Source: Clostridiales bacterium (GTDB lineage Bacteria > Bacillota > Desulfotomaculia > Desulfotomaculales > VENG01). From it: a stretch of DNA of 64,000 bases. The stretch is from positions 35,936-99,935 of the forward strand of contig JADQBQ010000015.1 of the NCBI GenBank assembly GCA_016278505.1, read 5' to 3'. A model generated the notes under the pieces. It saw only the letters and a program-made list of their open reading frames with translations. It did no database searches and was not told the DNA's origin. Positions 15,463 through 23,451 of this stretch are shown one piece after another. Each line of letters opens with the position of its first letter. Within the stretch, counting starts at the first letter, position 1. Both the position numbers and the translations under genes were made by a program.

Positions 15463-17463
15463 TTAATGAGAACACCGGTAAACCCTACACAGGCAGTCGT
15501 AGTAACATGACCCGCTGCCCAGATCAGATACGGCATCCGGGGTGAGAAAATTCACTCCCCCGTTCTGGCTCGCCCAGCGTCCCTGGTAAATGCGGACCAC
15601 ACCCGGCCGCATATCATCCACAGTACAAACGATACCTTGAAGTCGTCCTTGCGGGGATTCTACCCAGACCCTATCACCGGCATTAACTCCTGTACCGGCA
15701 GCAGTTTGGGGATGCATTTCTACCGCAGGCAGTGAACCCAATGTTTCATCGGGTATAAGGTTCCAAAACTGCGAATGTATGGTCCTCCCGCTATGCGGCG
15801 TTAGCAAGTACAGCGGGAAATTTTCTGTTTTCCGGCTTAACATTTGCGGCGGCACATAAGTTGGTAGAGGCTCTAAACCCTTTTCCACCGCCTTTTCCGA
15901 GTATAGCTCATACTTTCCGCTGGGTGTGGAAAATTTACGGTCCCCCCAGGCCACTCTGGGTGCAGCCGGGTTACGTGCCGGTCCTTCTTTTAGCCGTTCT
16001 AAATCTATGCCGTCACCTGCTGCCCGGGACAAGGCTCGCTCCAGCCACTCCTGAGAACTGTGGAAGCCGAAGTCCAAAAACCCCATCCTACTGGCCAGTG
16101 CTGTAAATATGTCCATATCTGACTTACTTTCTCCCAGTGGCTCAATTACCCTGGGCATATAGGAAACATAATTGTTCCAGGAAGATACCACCACGTCCTC
16201 ATCCTCCAAGAAAGTGGTGCAGGGAAGGAAGAGATCTGCCTCGGCAGCGGTATCATTGATAAAGAAATCAATGGCCACCACAAAGTCTACTGCCCTGAAC
16301 GCCTGCAGTACTTTATTAGTGTCCGGCAGTTGCGTTACCGGATTAGAACGCGTAACTACAATAGAGCGAACCGGCGGGTCATCCGCCTCCATAACGCGGC
16401 GTGCCAGCGCCGGCCAGGGAAAAGTACGGCCTGCCCGGGCAAATTCTGCTCCTGAAAGGTCGGTAAAAAAATCCTTCCAGTGCTGGTGCACGTAATTGGC
16501 TCCGCCTCCGGGTACGCCTATATTACCGGTAATGGCTGCCAGGGCATCAATACACCGTACCGTTCGGCCTGAATTAGTGTAGCGCTGCATGCCGTAACCG
16601 AACATGATGGCAGAGGGTCCCCCGCCGGCATATGTCCTGGCCAGTAACTTTATTTCTTCTGCCGGTATGTCGCAAATACCGGCAACCTTTTCAGGTGGGA
16701 ACTCCTTCACCAAGGCGGCAAATTCAGCGTAACCCTTTGTATATTTTTCCACAAAAGCCTTGTCAATCAGACCCTCTGCAATTATTTCATGAGTCATCCC
16801 CAGGGCCAGGGCTCCATCCGTGCCTGGTCTGGGATAGACATGCCGGGTGCCGGGCACACCCGTCTGCACCCGCACGGGATTAACGGATATAACCCGCGCA
16901 CCTTTTGCTGCTGCCCGTTTCAGGTATTGCAGCAGGTGTATGTTGGTGCGGCCCGGGTCACGTCCCCAGAGAAATATGTTGCGGGAGTTTTCCAGGTCAT
17001 CCCACTCATGGGCCTGGTGACCACCGAAATCCACAGCCTGTGCTGCCTTACCGCTGGCCCAGCATAAACTGCCCTCGGGTACGGAAACTCCACCGTAAAC
17101 ATTAAAAAAACGAGACCCCAGTCCCCTCAAAACGCCGTTAGAGCCGCTGGCATCATGGTATAACACTGCGCCGGTTCCATACTGCCTTTTTATTTCTTCT
17201 AACTTGCGGGCCCAAAAGTCTAAAGCCTCGTTCCACTGGATACGCCGCCAATCACGGCCCTCTTTTACCATAGGATAAAGTATACGCTCCGGGCTGTAGA
17301 GTCTCTCCAGGTGTTTGCGCGCTTTACCACAAACCTTTCCCCTGGTAAGAGGGTGCTCGGGATCACCTTTTATCCCTGTTACTCTTCCGTTTTCAGTATA
17401 TATAAGCAACCCACAGGATGCATAACAGTCCAGCGGACAGGCAGAACGGTAAATCTTTTTCAT
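15463..17463 (-). CDS. Molybdopterin-dependent oxidoreductase (DMSO reductase family)
   Basis: 666 residues, single-chain catalytic subunit. Cys9, Cys13, Cys17 and Cys45 form an N-terminal 4Fe-4S site. SLCWASGKA places Cys134 as the likely Mo/W ligand. GRDPGRTNIH and the C-terminal VEMHPQTAAGTGVNAGDRVWVESPQGR are cofactor-binding regions. No Tat or Sec signal is visible, so it is probably cytosolic. Formate dehydrogenase, thiosulfate/polysulfide reductase or a hydratase-type relative are all possible; the substrate cannot be read from sequence. No iron-sulfur or membrane partner subunit is adjacent, which is unusual. ATG start. Confidence 0.85.
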   Translation of the reverse strand: MKKIYRSACPLDCYASCGLLIYTENGRVTGIKGDPEHPLTRGKVCGKARKHLERLYSPERILYPMVKEGRDWRRIQWNEALDFWARKLEEIKRQYGTGAVLYHDASGSNGVLRGLGSRFFNVYGGVSVPEGSLCWASGKAAQAVDFGGHQAHEWDDLENSRNIFLWGRDPGRTNIHLLQYLKRAAAKGARVISVNPVRVQTGVPGTRHVYPRPGTDGALALGMTHEIIAEGLIDKAFVEKYTKGYAEFAALVKEFPPEKVAGICDIPAEEIKLLARTYAGGGPSAIMFGYGMQRYTNSGRTVRCIDALAAITGNIGVPGGGANYVHQHWKDFFTDLSGAEFARAGRTFPWPALARRVMEADDPPVRSIVVTRSNPVTQLPDTNKVLQAFRAVDFVVAIDFFINDTAAEADLFLPCTTFLEDEDVVVSSWNNYVSYMPRVIEPLGESKSDMDIFTALASRMGFLDFGFHSSQEWLERALSRAAGDGIDLERLKEGPARNPAAPRVAWGDRKFSTPSGKYELYSEKAVEKGLEPLPTYVPPQMLSRKTENFPLYLLTPHSGRTIHSQFWNLIPDETLGSLPAVEMHPQTAAGTGVNAGDRVWVESPQGRLQGIVCTVDDMRPGVVRIYQGRWASQNGGVNFLTPDAVSDLGSGSCYYDCLCRVYRCSH

Positions 17464-17605
17464 TTACTAACCCCCCTAAATATGCCCTTGGAAACATAAC
17501 ATCTTTGTCTTTTTTGCTTTAACTTTATGTATCACAAGGAATCTTCTACAAACTTAGCAACATTCCTTGGTCAGGCCCCCAACTTATTAACTTATTGTTG
17601 CAAGA

Positions 17606-17634
17606 TAAAAAAACCCCGGCTATAAAAACCAGGG
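17606..17634 (-). terminator. Terminator after the TAXI-TRAP operon
   Basis: Hairpin CCCTGG...CCGGGG on the minus strand followed by seven T, 42 bp beyond the stop of the TRAP permease gene. Confidence 0.8.
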
Positions 17635-17675
17635 ATAACATTTCACCAATGAATAAATTTTTATTTTATAGCCCT

Positions 17676-19937
17676 TTAGGAACCAAGGTTTAGCTTTGAG
17701 TTCTTACGAGACACAAACTTTTGATGTACATAAATCCCGATGAATACCAGCAAACCGATTACATCTGAGTATATACCTACATATAAGAGCCCCAACCCGG
17801 AGGCTAACAACAAGAAACGCTCCAACCAGCTTAAATTCCTGTCAATGTAACCTACCACGGCCGTCCCCAGGCTAAACATACCCAAGATAGCAGTACCAAA
17901 GGCCAAAGAAAAAGTTCCGACGGTTGCATCGACCATTAATAATTCCGGATTTAATACAAACATGTAAGGAACCAGAAAGGCGCCTATGGCAATCCGAACT
18001 GCTTGAAATGAAGTTTGCATGGGATTACTTTGGGCCAGGCCCGAACCTGCATAGGCAGCCAAAGCCACCGGTGGGGTAATGTCCGCCACTATACCAAAGT
18101 AAAACACAAACAGGTGTGCCGCAATGACCGGTACTCCATCAAACGCCAAAAGGGCCGGCGCGGCCATGGTGGCAGTGATTACGTAGTTAGCGGTGGTGGG
18201 CAGCCCCATACCCAAAATAATACTGGCAATCATGGTGAAAAACATGGTCAAAAGCAGTTTGTTGTTGGCCAGATCTAAGATGCCACCGGAGATTCTTAAT
18301 CCCAAACCCGTCAAAGTAATAACCCCAACAATGACGCCCGCTGCCGCACAGGCAGCAATCACGGGCAGAGCCACGCGGGCAGATTCAATCAAAATCTCCA
18401 TAAACCTGGCCGGAGTTAATTTATACTCCAGCTCTCCGTATTTACCCAGTAAGTAGGCAATAAGCAATACGGCCAAGTTCATAAACACCGAGGTAGCTAT
18501 TCCCATTAGCGCGGCACGCATGGCTGATTGCCCACTGGATAGAATAGCTATAATTACAACAATAGGAAGCAGCAGGTACCCCTGGCGGGTCAATAATTTA
18601 GTAACACTGGCCAGTTGACTGCGGGGAACACCCATAATTCCGACCCGTTTCGACTCAAAGTGAACCACAATGAACTGCCCCACAAAGAATAGCAGCGCAG
18701 GAATTATGGCCGCTTTCATTATTGCACCATATTCAAGACCGGTAAACTCAATCATCAAAAAGGCGGCCGAGCCCATGATCGGTGGGGTAATCTGCCCCCC
18801 GGTGGAAGAAGCGGCCTCCACCGCAGCTGCAAACTCCGGTTTATAACCGGAGCGCTTCATCATGGGAATGGTAAATGCACCGTTCCCCACGGTATTGGCA
18901 ACCGAACTGCCGGTAATCATGCCCGAAAAAACACTGGTTAGTACTCCAACCTTAGCAGTACCACCGGTCATCCAGCCGGTTAAGGACATGGCCAGATCGG
19001 TAAAAAACTTTTCCAAGCCTGTTTTCTGTAAAATAACACCGAACATTAAAAACAAGAATATAAATGTAGTAGAAATGGCAATGGGGATGCCGAATATACC
19101 TTCCAAACTAAGAAATGAGTGCGAAATAATTCTTTCAATGCTGAATCCTCTTTGCTGGAAAAAGGCCGGCATATACGGCCCCACATGGGCATATAGAAGC
19201 AGCATAGAAGCCAGTATTACGATGGGCAGACCCACAGCCCTGCGCGCTGCCTCCAGTACCAGTAAGACTCCCATACCCGCCATTAAATAGTCTAAGTTAT
19301 TGTACATGCCCACCCGGTGAATAATGGCATCATAAAAGAAAAATTGGTATAAACCGGTGCTAAAACCGAGCAAGGCTAATATAATATCCGGGAGAGGTAC
19401 TCCCTGATAGCTTTTCTTAAAATATTTGCTTAGTTGAAACAAAAGTGTAATGACGATGGCACCCAAGGTAACGGGTAAAGCAATTCTACCGTCATAGTAA
19501 AAGAACCCCGCCAGAATCAGTATTACTGCGGTGGGTACCCAACTTCGCCAGGTAACCTTGGTATCAGTCCTTATATTGGCGGGATATAGAAGGAATATCA
19601 ACCCCAGAGCCATAGCCACGTGAAAGCCCCGCTGCTGATTCGATATCAGCGTACCGAAGATAGCAGTATAAAGCTGAAAAACGCTTAAAGTAATACAAAT
19701 AGCAGAAATAACCCAATACCACCACTGGCCCAACATCGTTTTTTTACGATAATTGGCCCCGGTATCATATTTTTCCACCATTTCCTGCGCTTTGGCCTCG
19801 TACTCCTCTATGTTATCCCCGGCAATTATTTTTGCATACCTATCCTCTTGCTGCCACTCAGAATCGGCTACCAGGTTCTCTTGTTTTTCAGGCAAATCTT
19901 GGTTCCGGTTCTTTAAATTGTGATCATTATTCGTCAT
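17676..19937 (-). CDS. TRAP transporter fused 4TM/12TM permease (DctQM, TAXI type)
   Basis: 753 residues, more than fifteen hydrophobic segments after a hydrophilic N-terminal stretch of about 65 residues. Fused small and large permease subunits are typical of TAXI-type TRAP importers, which use ion gradients to take up organic acids or amino acids caught by an extracellular binding protein. Conserved loops include GGQITPPIMGSAAFLM, MGLPTTANYVI and VADITPPVALAAY. It is the third gene of an operon with the binding protein and a DUF1850 protein; a 173-bp gap with two hairpins separates it from them. Confidence 0.93.
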   Translation of the reverse strand: MTNNDHNLKNRNQDLPEKQENLVADSEWQQEDRYAKIIAGDNIEEYEAKAQEMVEKYDTGANYRKKTMLGQWWYWVISAICITLSVFQLYTAIFGTLISNQQRGFHVAMALGLIFLLYPANIRTDTKVTWRSWVPTAVILILAGFFYYDGRIALPVTLGAIVITLLFQLSKYFKKSYQGVPLPDIILALLGFSTGLYQFFFYDAIIHRVGMYNNLDYLMAGMGVLLVLEAARRAVGLPIVILASMLLLYAHVGPYMPAFFQQRGFSIERIISHSFLSLEGIFGIPIAISTTFIFLFLMFGVILQKTGLEKFFTDLAMSLTGWMTGGTAKVGVLTSVFSGMITGSSVANTVGNGAFTIPMMKRSGYKPEFAAAVEAASSTGGQITPPIMGSAAFLMIEFTGLEYGAIMKAAIIPALLFFVGQFIVVHFESKRVGIMGVPRSQLASVTKLLTRQGYLLLPIVVIIAILSSGQSAMRAALMGIATSVFMNLAVLLIAYLLGKYGELEYKLTPARFMEILIESARVALPVIAACAAAGVIVGVITLTGLGLRISGGILDLANNKLLLTMFFTMIASIILGMGLPTTANYVITATMAAPALLAFDGVPVIAAHLFVFYFGIVADITPPVALAAYAGSGLAQSNPMQTSFQAVRIAIGAFLVPYMFVLNPELLMVDATVGTFSLAFGTAILGMFSLGTAVVGYIDRNLSWLERFLLLASGLGLLYVGIYSDVIGLLVFIGIYVHQKFVSRKNSKLNLGS

Positions 19938-19987
19938 AGAATCACCTTGTAGTCTTTTCTTTTTAGTAAGGGGAATAAAGAAGACTT

Positions 19988-20089
19988 GGTTCAGGTGGGG
20001 TTTTTACCCCATCTGAACCTTAGTCGCACTTATTTCGAGCTTACAGCCTGTTAATCCCCGACCTAACAGGGCGGGGTCTTACAGGCTGT
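19988..20089 (-). promoter_or_regulatory. Two strong stem-loops in the TAXI-TRAP intercistronic gap
   Basis: Two inverted repeats in tandem: arms GGTTCAGGTGGGGT / ACCCCATCTGAACC (19988-20019) and ACAGCCTGTTAATCCCCG / CGGGGTCTTACAGGCTGT (20043-20089). Neither is followed by a clear T-run on the minus strand. They may set the ratio between binding-protein and permease messages by partial termination or by protecting the upstream message. Confidence 0.65.
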
Positions 20090-20110
20090 GCGAAGATAAG
20101 GCGGGGCCAA

Positions 20111-20632
20111 CTACATCAACACACTTTCGAAGAATGGTAGAACATAAAAATCCACATAACAGCCGCCCTCGGTAACGTCCAACAGGCGTAGACTGGTACC
20201 GTCACCAAAAATTAAGGTATGATCAGCCACTACCTGACCCACTCTTAATGGTACACGCTCAAACGTACGATTCTCATATACAATCTTATAAAAACCTTCT
20301 TCAACAATAAAGGATGTCTTTTCATGGGCTAATTTTTCGGGTCCCACCGGAAGGTTAGACCCGAAAGAGTCATAATACATCTCCTTCAGCGCCAGTGTTT
20401 TTTTATCCTTAACGTAATAAATCTCCTGTACCGGCTGTTTAGTAATGGAATGAATATACTCAAGGGTAAAAGTTTCTCCCATCTCCACTCCTTCTTCAAA
20501 CAAAACTTTACCGGTTTGGTGCTCCTGAACGATAATAACAGCCGGTGGTGCCGCCAGCAAAGCTGTAGACACCACCAGTAATACACCCAATAATATCCAT
20601 AAACAGGCCCTTAGATTAGGCCGCTTTAGCAT
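20111..20632 (-). CDS. DUF1850 domain protein of the TAXI-TRAP operon
   Basis: 173 residues with one N-terminal membrane segment (LWILLGVLLVVSTALLAAP) and a beta-rich exported domain containing FTLEYIHSITKQPVQEIYYV, the DUF1850 hallmark (an HS-x-x-x-x-P-V-x-E pattern). DUF1850 genes regularly sit between TAXI binding proteins and fused TRAP permeases; their function is not known. Here it starts 2 bp after the binding-protein stop. Confidence 0.88.
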   Translation of the reverse strand: MLKRPNLRACLWILLGVLLVVSTALLAAPPAVIIVQEHQTGKVLFEEGVEMGETFTLEYIHSITKQPVQEIYYVKDKKTLALKEMYYDSFGSNLPVGPEKLAHEKTSFIVEEGFYKIVYENRTFERVPLRVGQVVADHTLIFGDGTSLRLLDVTEGGCYVDFYVLPFFESVLM

Positions 20633-20634
20633 TT

Positions 20635-21645
20635 TTATTCAAGGAGCCCCTGCTCTTGGAAGTACTTTTCAGCACCAGGATGCAGCGGGACCGGAGCAAA
20701 TCCCTTTACCGCATTATCCAAAGTGATTTGGTTGCCGCGATTGTGGGCCTGAGCAATGGTCTCCACGCTTTCATACATTTGTTTGGTGAGATTGTAAACC
20801 AGCTCTTCATCCATGTCGGCAGGTACATACAATGATGCCCACTGGGCAACTGTATAGCCAACTTCATCTTCACCTTCATAAGTCCCGGCAGGAATTTCAA
20901 AGGCACTAAAAGCAGGTGCTTCTTCCAGCAGCTTATCCAGCCCGTCCCCTTTAATATCAACAATGTTGACCGGGGTAGCCGTGGTAATGTCTATAATGTT
21001 AGCGGCAGGAACCGCTAATACGGCAAATGCGGCATCAAGATTACCGTCTTTAATCTTCCTCGCGGCATCGCCAAAAGTGTCCTGGAATTTCTCAATATCA
21101 CTGTCAGGGTCAATACCATAAGCCTGCAGGATCTTAATTGCAGACGATGCAGTACCGCTGCCTACGGGACCAATAGATACGCGCTTACCCTTGAGGTCTG
21201 CAATTGTTTCAATTCCGGCATCCTTAGCAGCAACAACTTGCATGATCTCAGGATAAATAACACCGGCACCGGCAATGTTATCCACAGCATTACCTTCAAA
21301 GTCCCCTTCGCCTTTCCAGGCAGCCTGGGCAATACCGTTCATGGCCATGGCCAAGTCTGTTTCTCCACTGGACAGAAGACGAATATTCTCCACAGAGGCA
21401 CCCGTGGATTGCACTGTTGCTTTAACATTGTCAATGTTGTCTGTCCAAACTGCGGCGATGGCTCCTCCAAGAGGATAATATGTGCCACCGGTACCACCCG
21501 TGGCCATCAGCAGATTATTAACCTCACCACCACTTTGTTCCTCTCCGCCTCCGTCTTCACCTTCACCACCGGCACCACCACATCCTGTGGCAACCAGCGA
21601 CACTGCTAATACCAGCGCTAACATCAGTACCCACAACTTTTTCAC
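20635..21645 (-). CDS. TAXI family TRAP transporter solute-binding lipoprotein
   Basis: 336 residues. A lipoprotein signal with lipobox VATGC near residue 22 is followed by an acidic glycine-rich linker. The domain begins LLMATGGTGGTYYPLGGAIA, the signature of TAXI binding proteins; related proteins bind glutamate or other small organic anions. TIADLKGKRVSIGPVGSGT is a further conserved block. It leads an operon with DUF1850 and the TRAP permease. A 28-bp palindrome lies 39 bp upstream. Adjacent glutamate-handling genes make an amino-acid-like ligand plausible, but this is inference. Confidence 0.92.
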   Translation of the reverse strand: MKKLWVLMLALVLAVSLVATGCGGAGGEGEDGGGEEQSGGEVNNLLMATGGTGGTYYPLGGAIAAVWTDNIDNVKATVQSTGASVENIRLLSSGETDLAMAMNGIAQAAWKGEGDFEGNAVDNIAGAGVIYPEIMQVVAAKDAGIETIADLKGKRVSIGPVGSGTASSAIKILQAYGIDPDSDIEKFQDTFGDAARKIKDGNLDAAFAVLAVPAANIIDITTATPVNIVDIKGDGLDKLLEEAPAFSAFEIPAGTYEGEDEVGYTVAQWASLYVPADMDEELVYNLTKQMYESVETIAQAHNRGNQITLDNAVKGFAPVPLHPGAEKYFQEQGLLE

Positions 21646-21683
21646 TTCAACAACCTCCTTATTTACTCATCTTTTTTTGAATA

Positions 21684-21711
21684 TTGACTAAATTATTAAA
21701 TATTTAGTCAA
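21684..21711 (-). promoter_or_regulatory. Palindromic operator candidate upstream of the TAXI-TRAP operon
   Basis: Perfect 10-bp arms TTGACTAAAT / ATTTAGTCAA around 8 AT bases, 39 bp upstream of the binding-protein start. Too AT-rich for a terminator and placed where a repressor site would be. The binding protein is unknown. Confidence 0.5.
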
Positions 21712-21762
21712 TTAAAACCCCATTGTACCTGCACCCCTCAATATGCAGGCTGTAAAAATTTT

Positions 21763-23013
21763 TTACAGCTTACCGTTGGGATAACGAAATACTTCTCCTT
21801 CCCAGGTTCTAAACATTACATAGTCGGGCCCTATAGAAAGAAGGTATTGCGGAACCAAAGGAGTCTTTCCCTTTCCACCCGGTGCGTTAATAATATACCA
21901 GGGGACGGCAAGACCGGATGTATACCCACGTAAATGTTCCATAATATCCAGCCCGTCCTGCACTGTAGGTATAAAATGCGTAGTTCCTTTAACCGCCTTG
22001 GCATGGAAAATGTAATACGGCCGAACGTGAATTTTAAGTAACTCGTGGTTCAATTTTTTCATTACATGCTTGTCATTATTAATGCCCTTAAGGAGCACAG
22101 ACTGGTTGCCCAATGGAATGGCCGCCTTGGCTAAAAGCCGTGTTGCCTGCAGTGCCTCCCGGGTTACTTCCTTGGGGTGGTTAAAATGAGTATTTACATA
22201 CAGGGGATGGTGTTTTTCCAGCATATTGCACAATTCCGGTGTAATGCGCTGCGGCATTGTAACCGGAGTCCGGCTGCCGATACGCTTTATCTCTACATGT
22301 TCGATTTTATCTAATTCAGAAAGGATCCAGTCCAAACGGTCATCGGTAAGCGTGAAGGGGTCGCCTCCTGTAATCAAAACATCCCGTACCTCAGGACTCT
22401 TGCGGATGTAATCAATGGCAGCTTCAATTTCCAGCACCGGTGACGATTTATCCACTTCCCCGATATCCCGCCTGCGCTGACAGTGCCGGCAAAACATGGC
22501 ACATTGGTTGGTAACATTAATAATTAGACGGTCTGCATAACGCCTTGTTATTCTTGGAGCGGGTGAAGTATACTCTTCTCCCATAGGATCATGCTCACCT
22601 GTAGAGTCCTGAATTTCACGAATACTGGGAATTGCCTGCATTCGTACCGGACAATTCGAATCCTCGGGATCCATAAGGCTAAGGTAATAAGGTGAAACCG
22701 CCCAACGACATGTTTTACTTACTTCAGCAAGCTGCTTTACTTCTTCATCGCTGAGAAGTAGAAACTTTTGAAGAATTTGCACATCACTTATGCGGTTTTG
22801 AATCTGCCAGTGCCAATCCTTCCAATCCTTTTCGGTAGCATTAAAGAAAGCTAAAATCTTTATCTTCCTGGCAGCATATTCACTTTCCAACTTGAACCCC
22901 GTGGGAATGTCTTTTGACGCTTCCCTATATTCATTAATTCGACTTTTAAGCTCGTCAGACCTGTCCACAGCCAACTTCTTTTTTTTGCTATTAGAAGAAA
23001 CCATAAAAATCAC
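21763..23013 (-). CDS. eam: Glutamate 2,3-aminomutase (KamA family radical SAM/PLP enzyme)
   Basis: 416 residues, full length for the lysine 2,3-aminomutase family. Radical SAM Cys171-x3-Cys175-x2-Cys178 (CAMFCRHC), and the PLP lysine in GGKGKTP (Lys383). Substrate residues decide the call: Clostridium lysine aminomutase has Asp293 (YQCD) and Asp330 (VDAPGG); here they are Lys339 (FHAK) and Asn376 (INAPGG), as in glutamate 2,3-aminomutase (Lys332 and Asn369 in the Clostridioides difficile enzyme, a constant offset of 7). It would convert L-glutamate to beta-glutamate, a known compatible solute. A separate unit 438 bp downstream of the fused mutase gene. Confidence 0.85.
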   Translation of the reverse strand: MIFMVSSNSKKKKLAVDRSDELKSRINEYREASKDIPTGFKLESEYAARKIKILAFFNATEKDWKDWHWQIQNRISDVQILQKFLLLSDEEVKQLAEVSKTCRWAVSPYYLSLMDPEDSNCPVRMQAIPSIREIQDSTGEHDPMGEEYTSPAPRITRRYADRLIINVTNQCAMFCRHCQRRRDIGEVDKSSPVLEIEAAIDYIRKSPEVRDVLITGGDPFTLTDDRLDWILSELDKIEHVEIKRIGSRTPVTMPQRITPELCNMLEKHHPLYVNTHFNHPKEVTREALQATRLLAKAAIPLGNQSVLLKGINNDKHVMKKLNHELLKIHVRPYYIFHAKAVKGTTHFIPTVQDGLDIMEHLRGYTSGLAVPWYIINAPGGKGKTPLVPQYLLSIGPDYVMFRTWEGEVFRYPNGKL

Positions 23014-23451
23014 CCCCGTTTCCTAAAAACTACAGGCAATCTTTCTCATACACAAAGTTGGAGTTATATTATATATATTCATCGCCCTTAATTTAAATCC
23101 TCCTCAAAGGACAAATATTTTAGTTTACATATCTATAAACCTATCCTCATTGCATAGCATGCCAAATCTCGTATATATTATAAAATTTAACGTTTTCCTA
23201 TTTAAACCATAACACCGCTACCAGCCATAAATTAACATGAATTTTCCTCCCATCTCAACATTCTTTTTAAATTTCGTTTCCCCATATTAAGGTTATTTGA
23301 CAGCCTTTACAATTATTAGTTTTTGTTCATAGAAAGTCTTTTCGACATCGTTTTGTGAAGAGAAATGCCCCTACGTCGGTACGTTTTGACCAACACAGGG
23401 GCAATGCACTAAATAAAATATTCTATGGGGTTAATCATGTCGGAACAATAA
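23014..23451 (-). other. Long intergenic region with a stem-loop at 23366-23403
   Basis: 438 bp without a supported gene, strongly AT-rich. A hairpin with arms TGCCCCT / AGGGGCA extended by wobble-paired TGTTGGT / ACCGACG lies 49 bp after the mutase stop and probably ends that transcript, though no clean T-run follows. The aminomutase promoter should be in the remainder; ATATATTATAAAAT near 23172-23185 is a possible -10 region on either strand. I see nothing else. Confidence 0.5.

Noticed and set aside
17535-17572. CAAGGAAT / ATTCCTTG inverted repeat upstream of the molybdoenzyme gene
   Set aside because: Loop of about 20 bases, short arms and no T-run; too weak to call a regulatory element.
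23151-23167. Sigma-54-like TTGGCATGCTATGCAA before the aminomutase gene
   Set aside because: GG to GC spacing is 8 instead of the required 10 bases.
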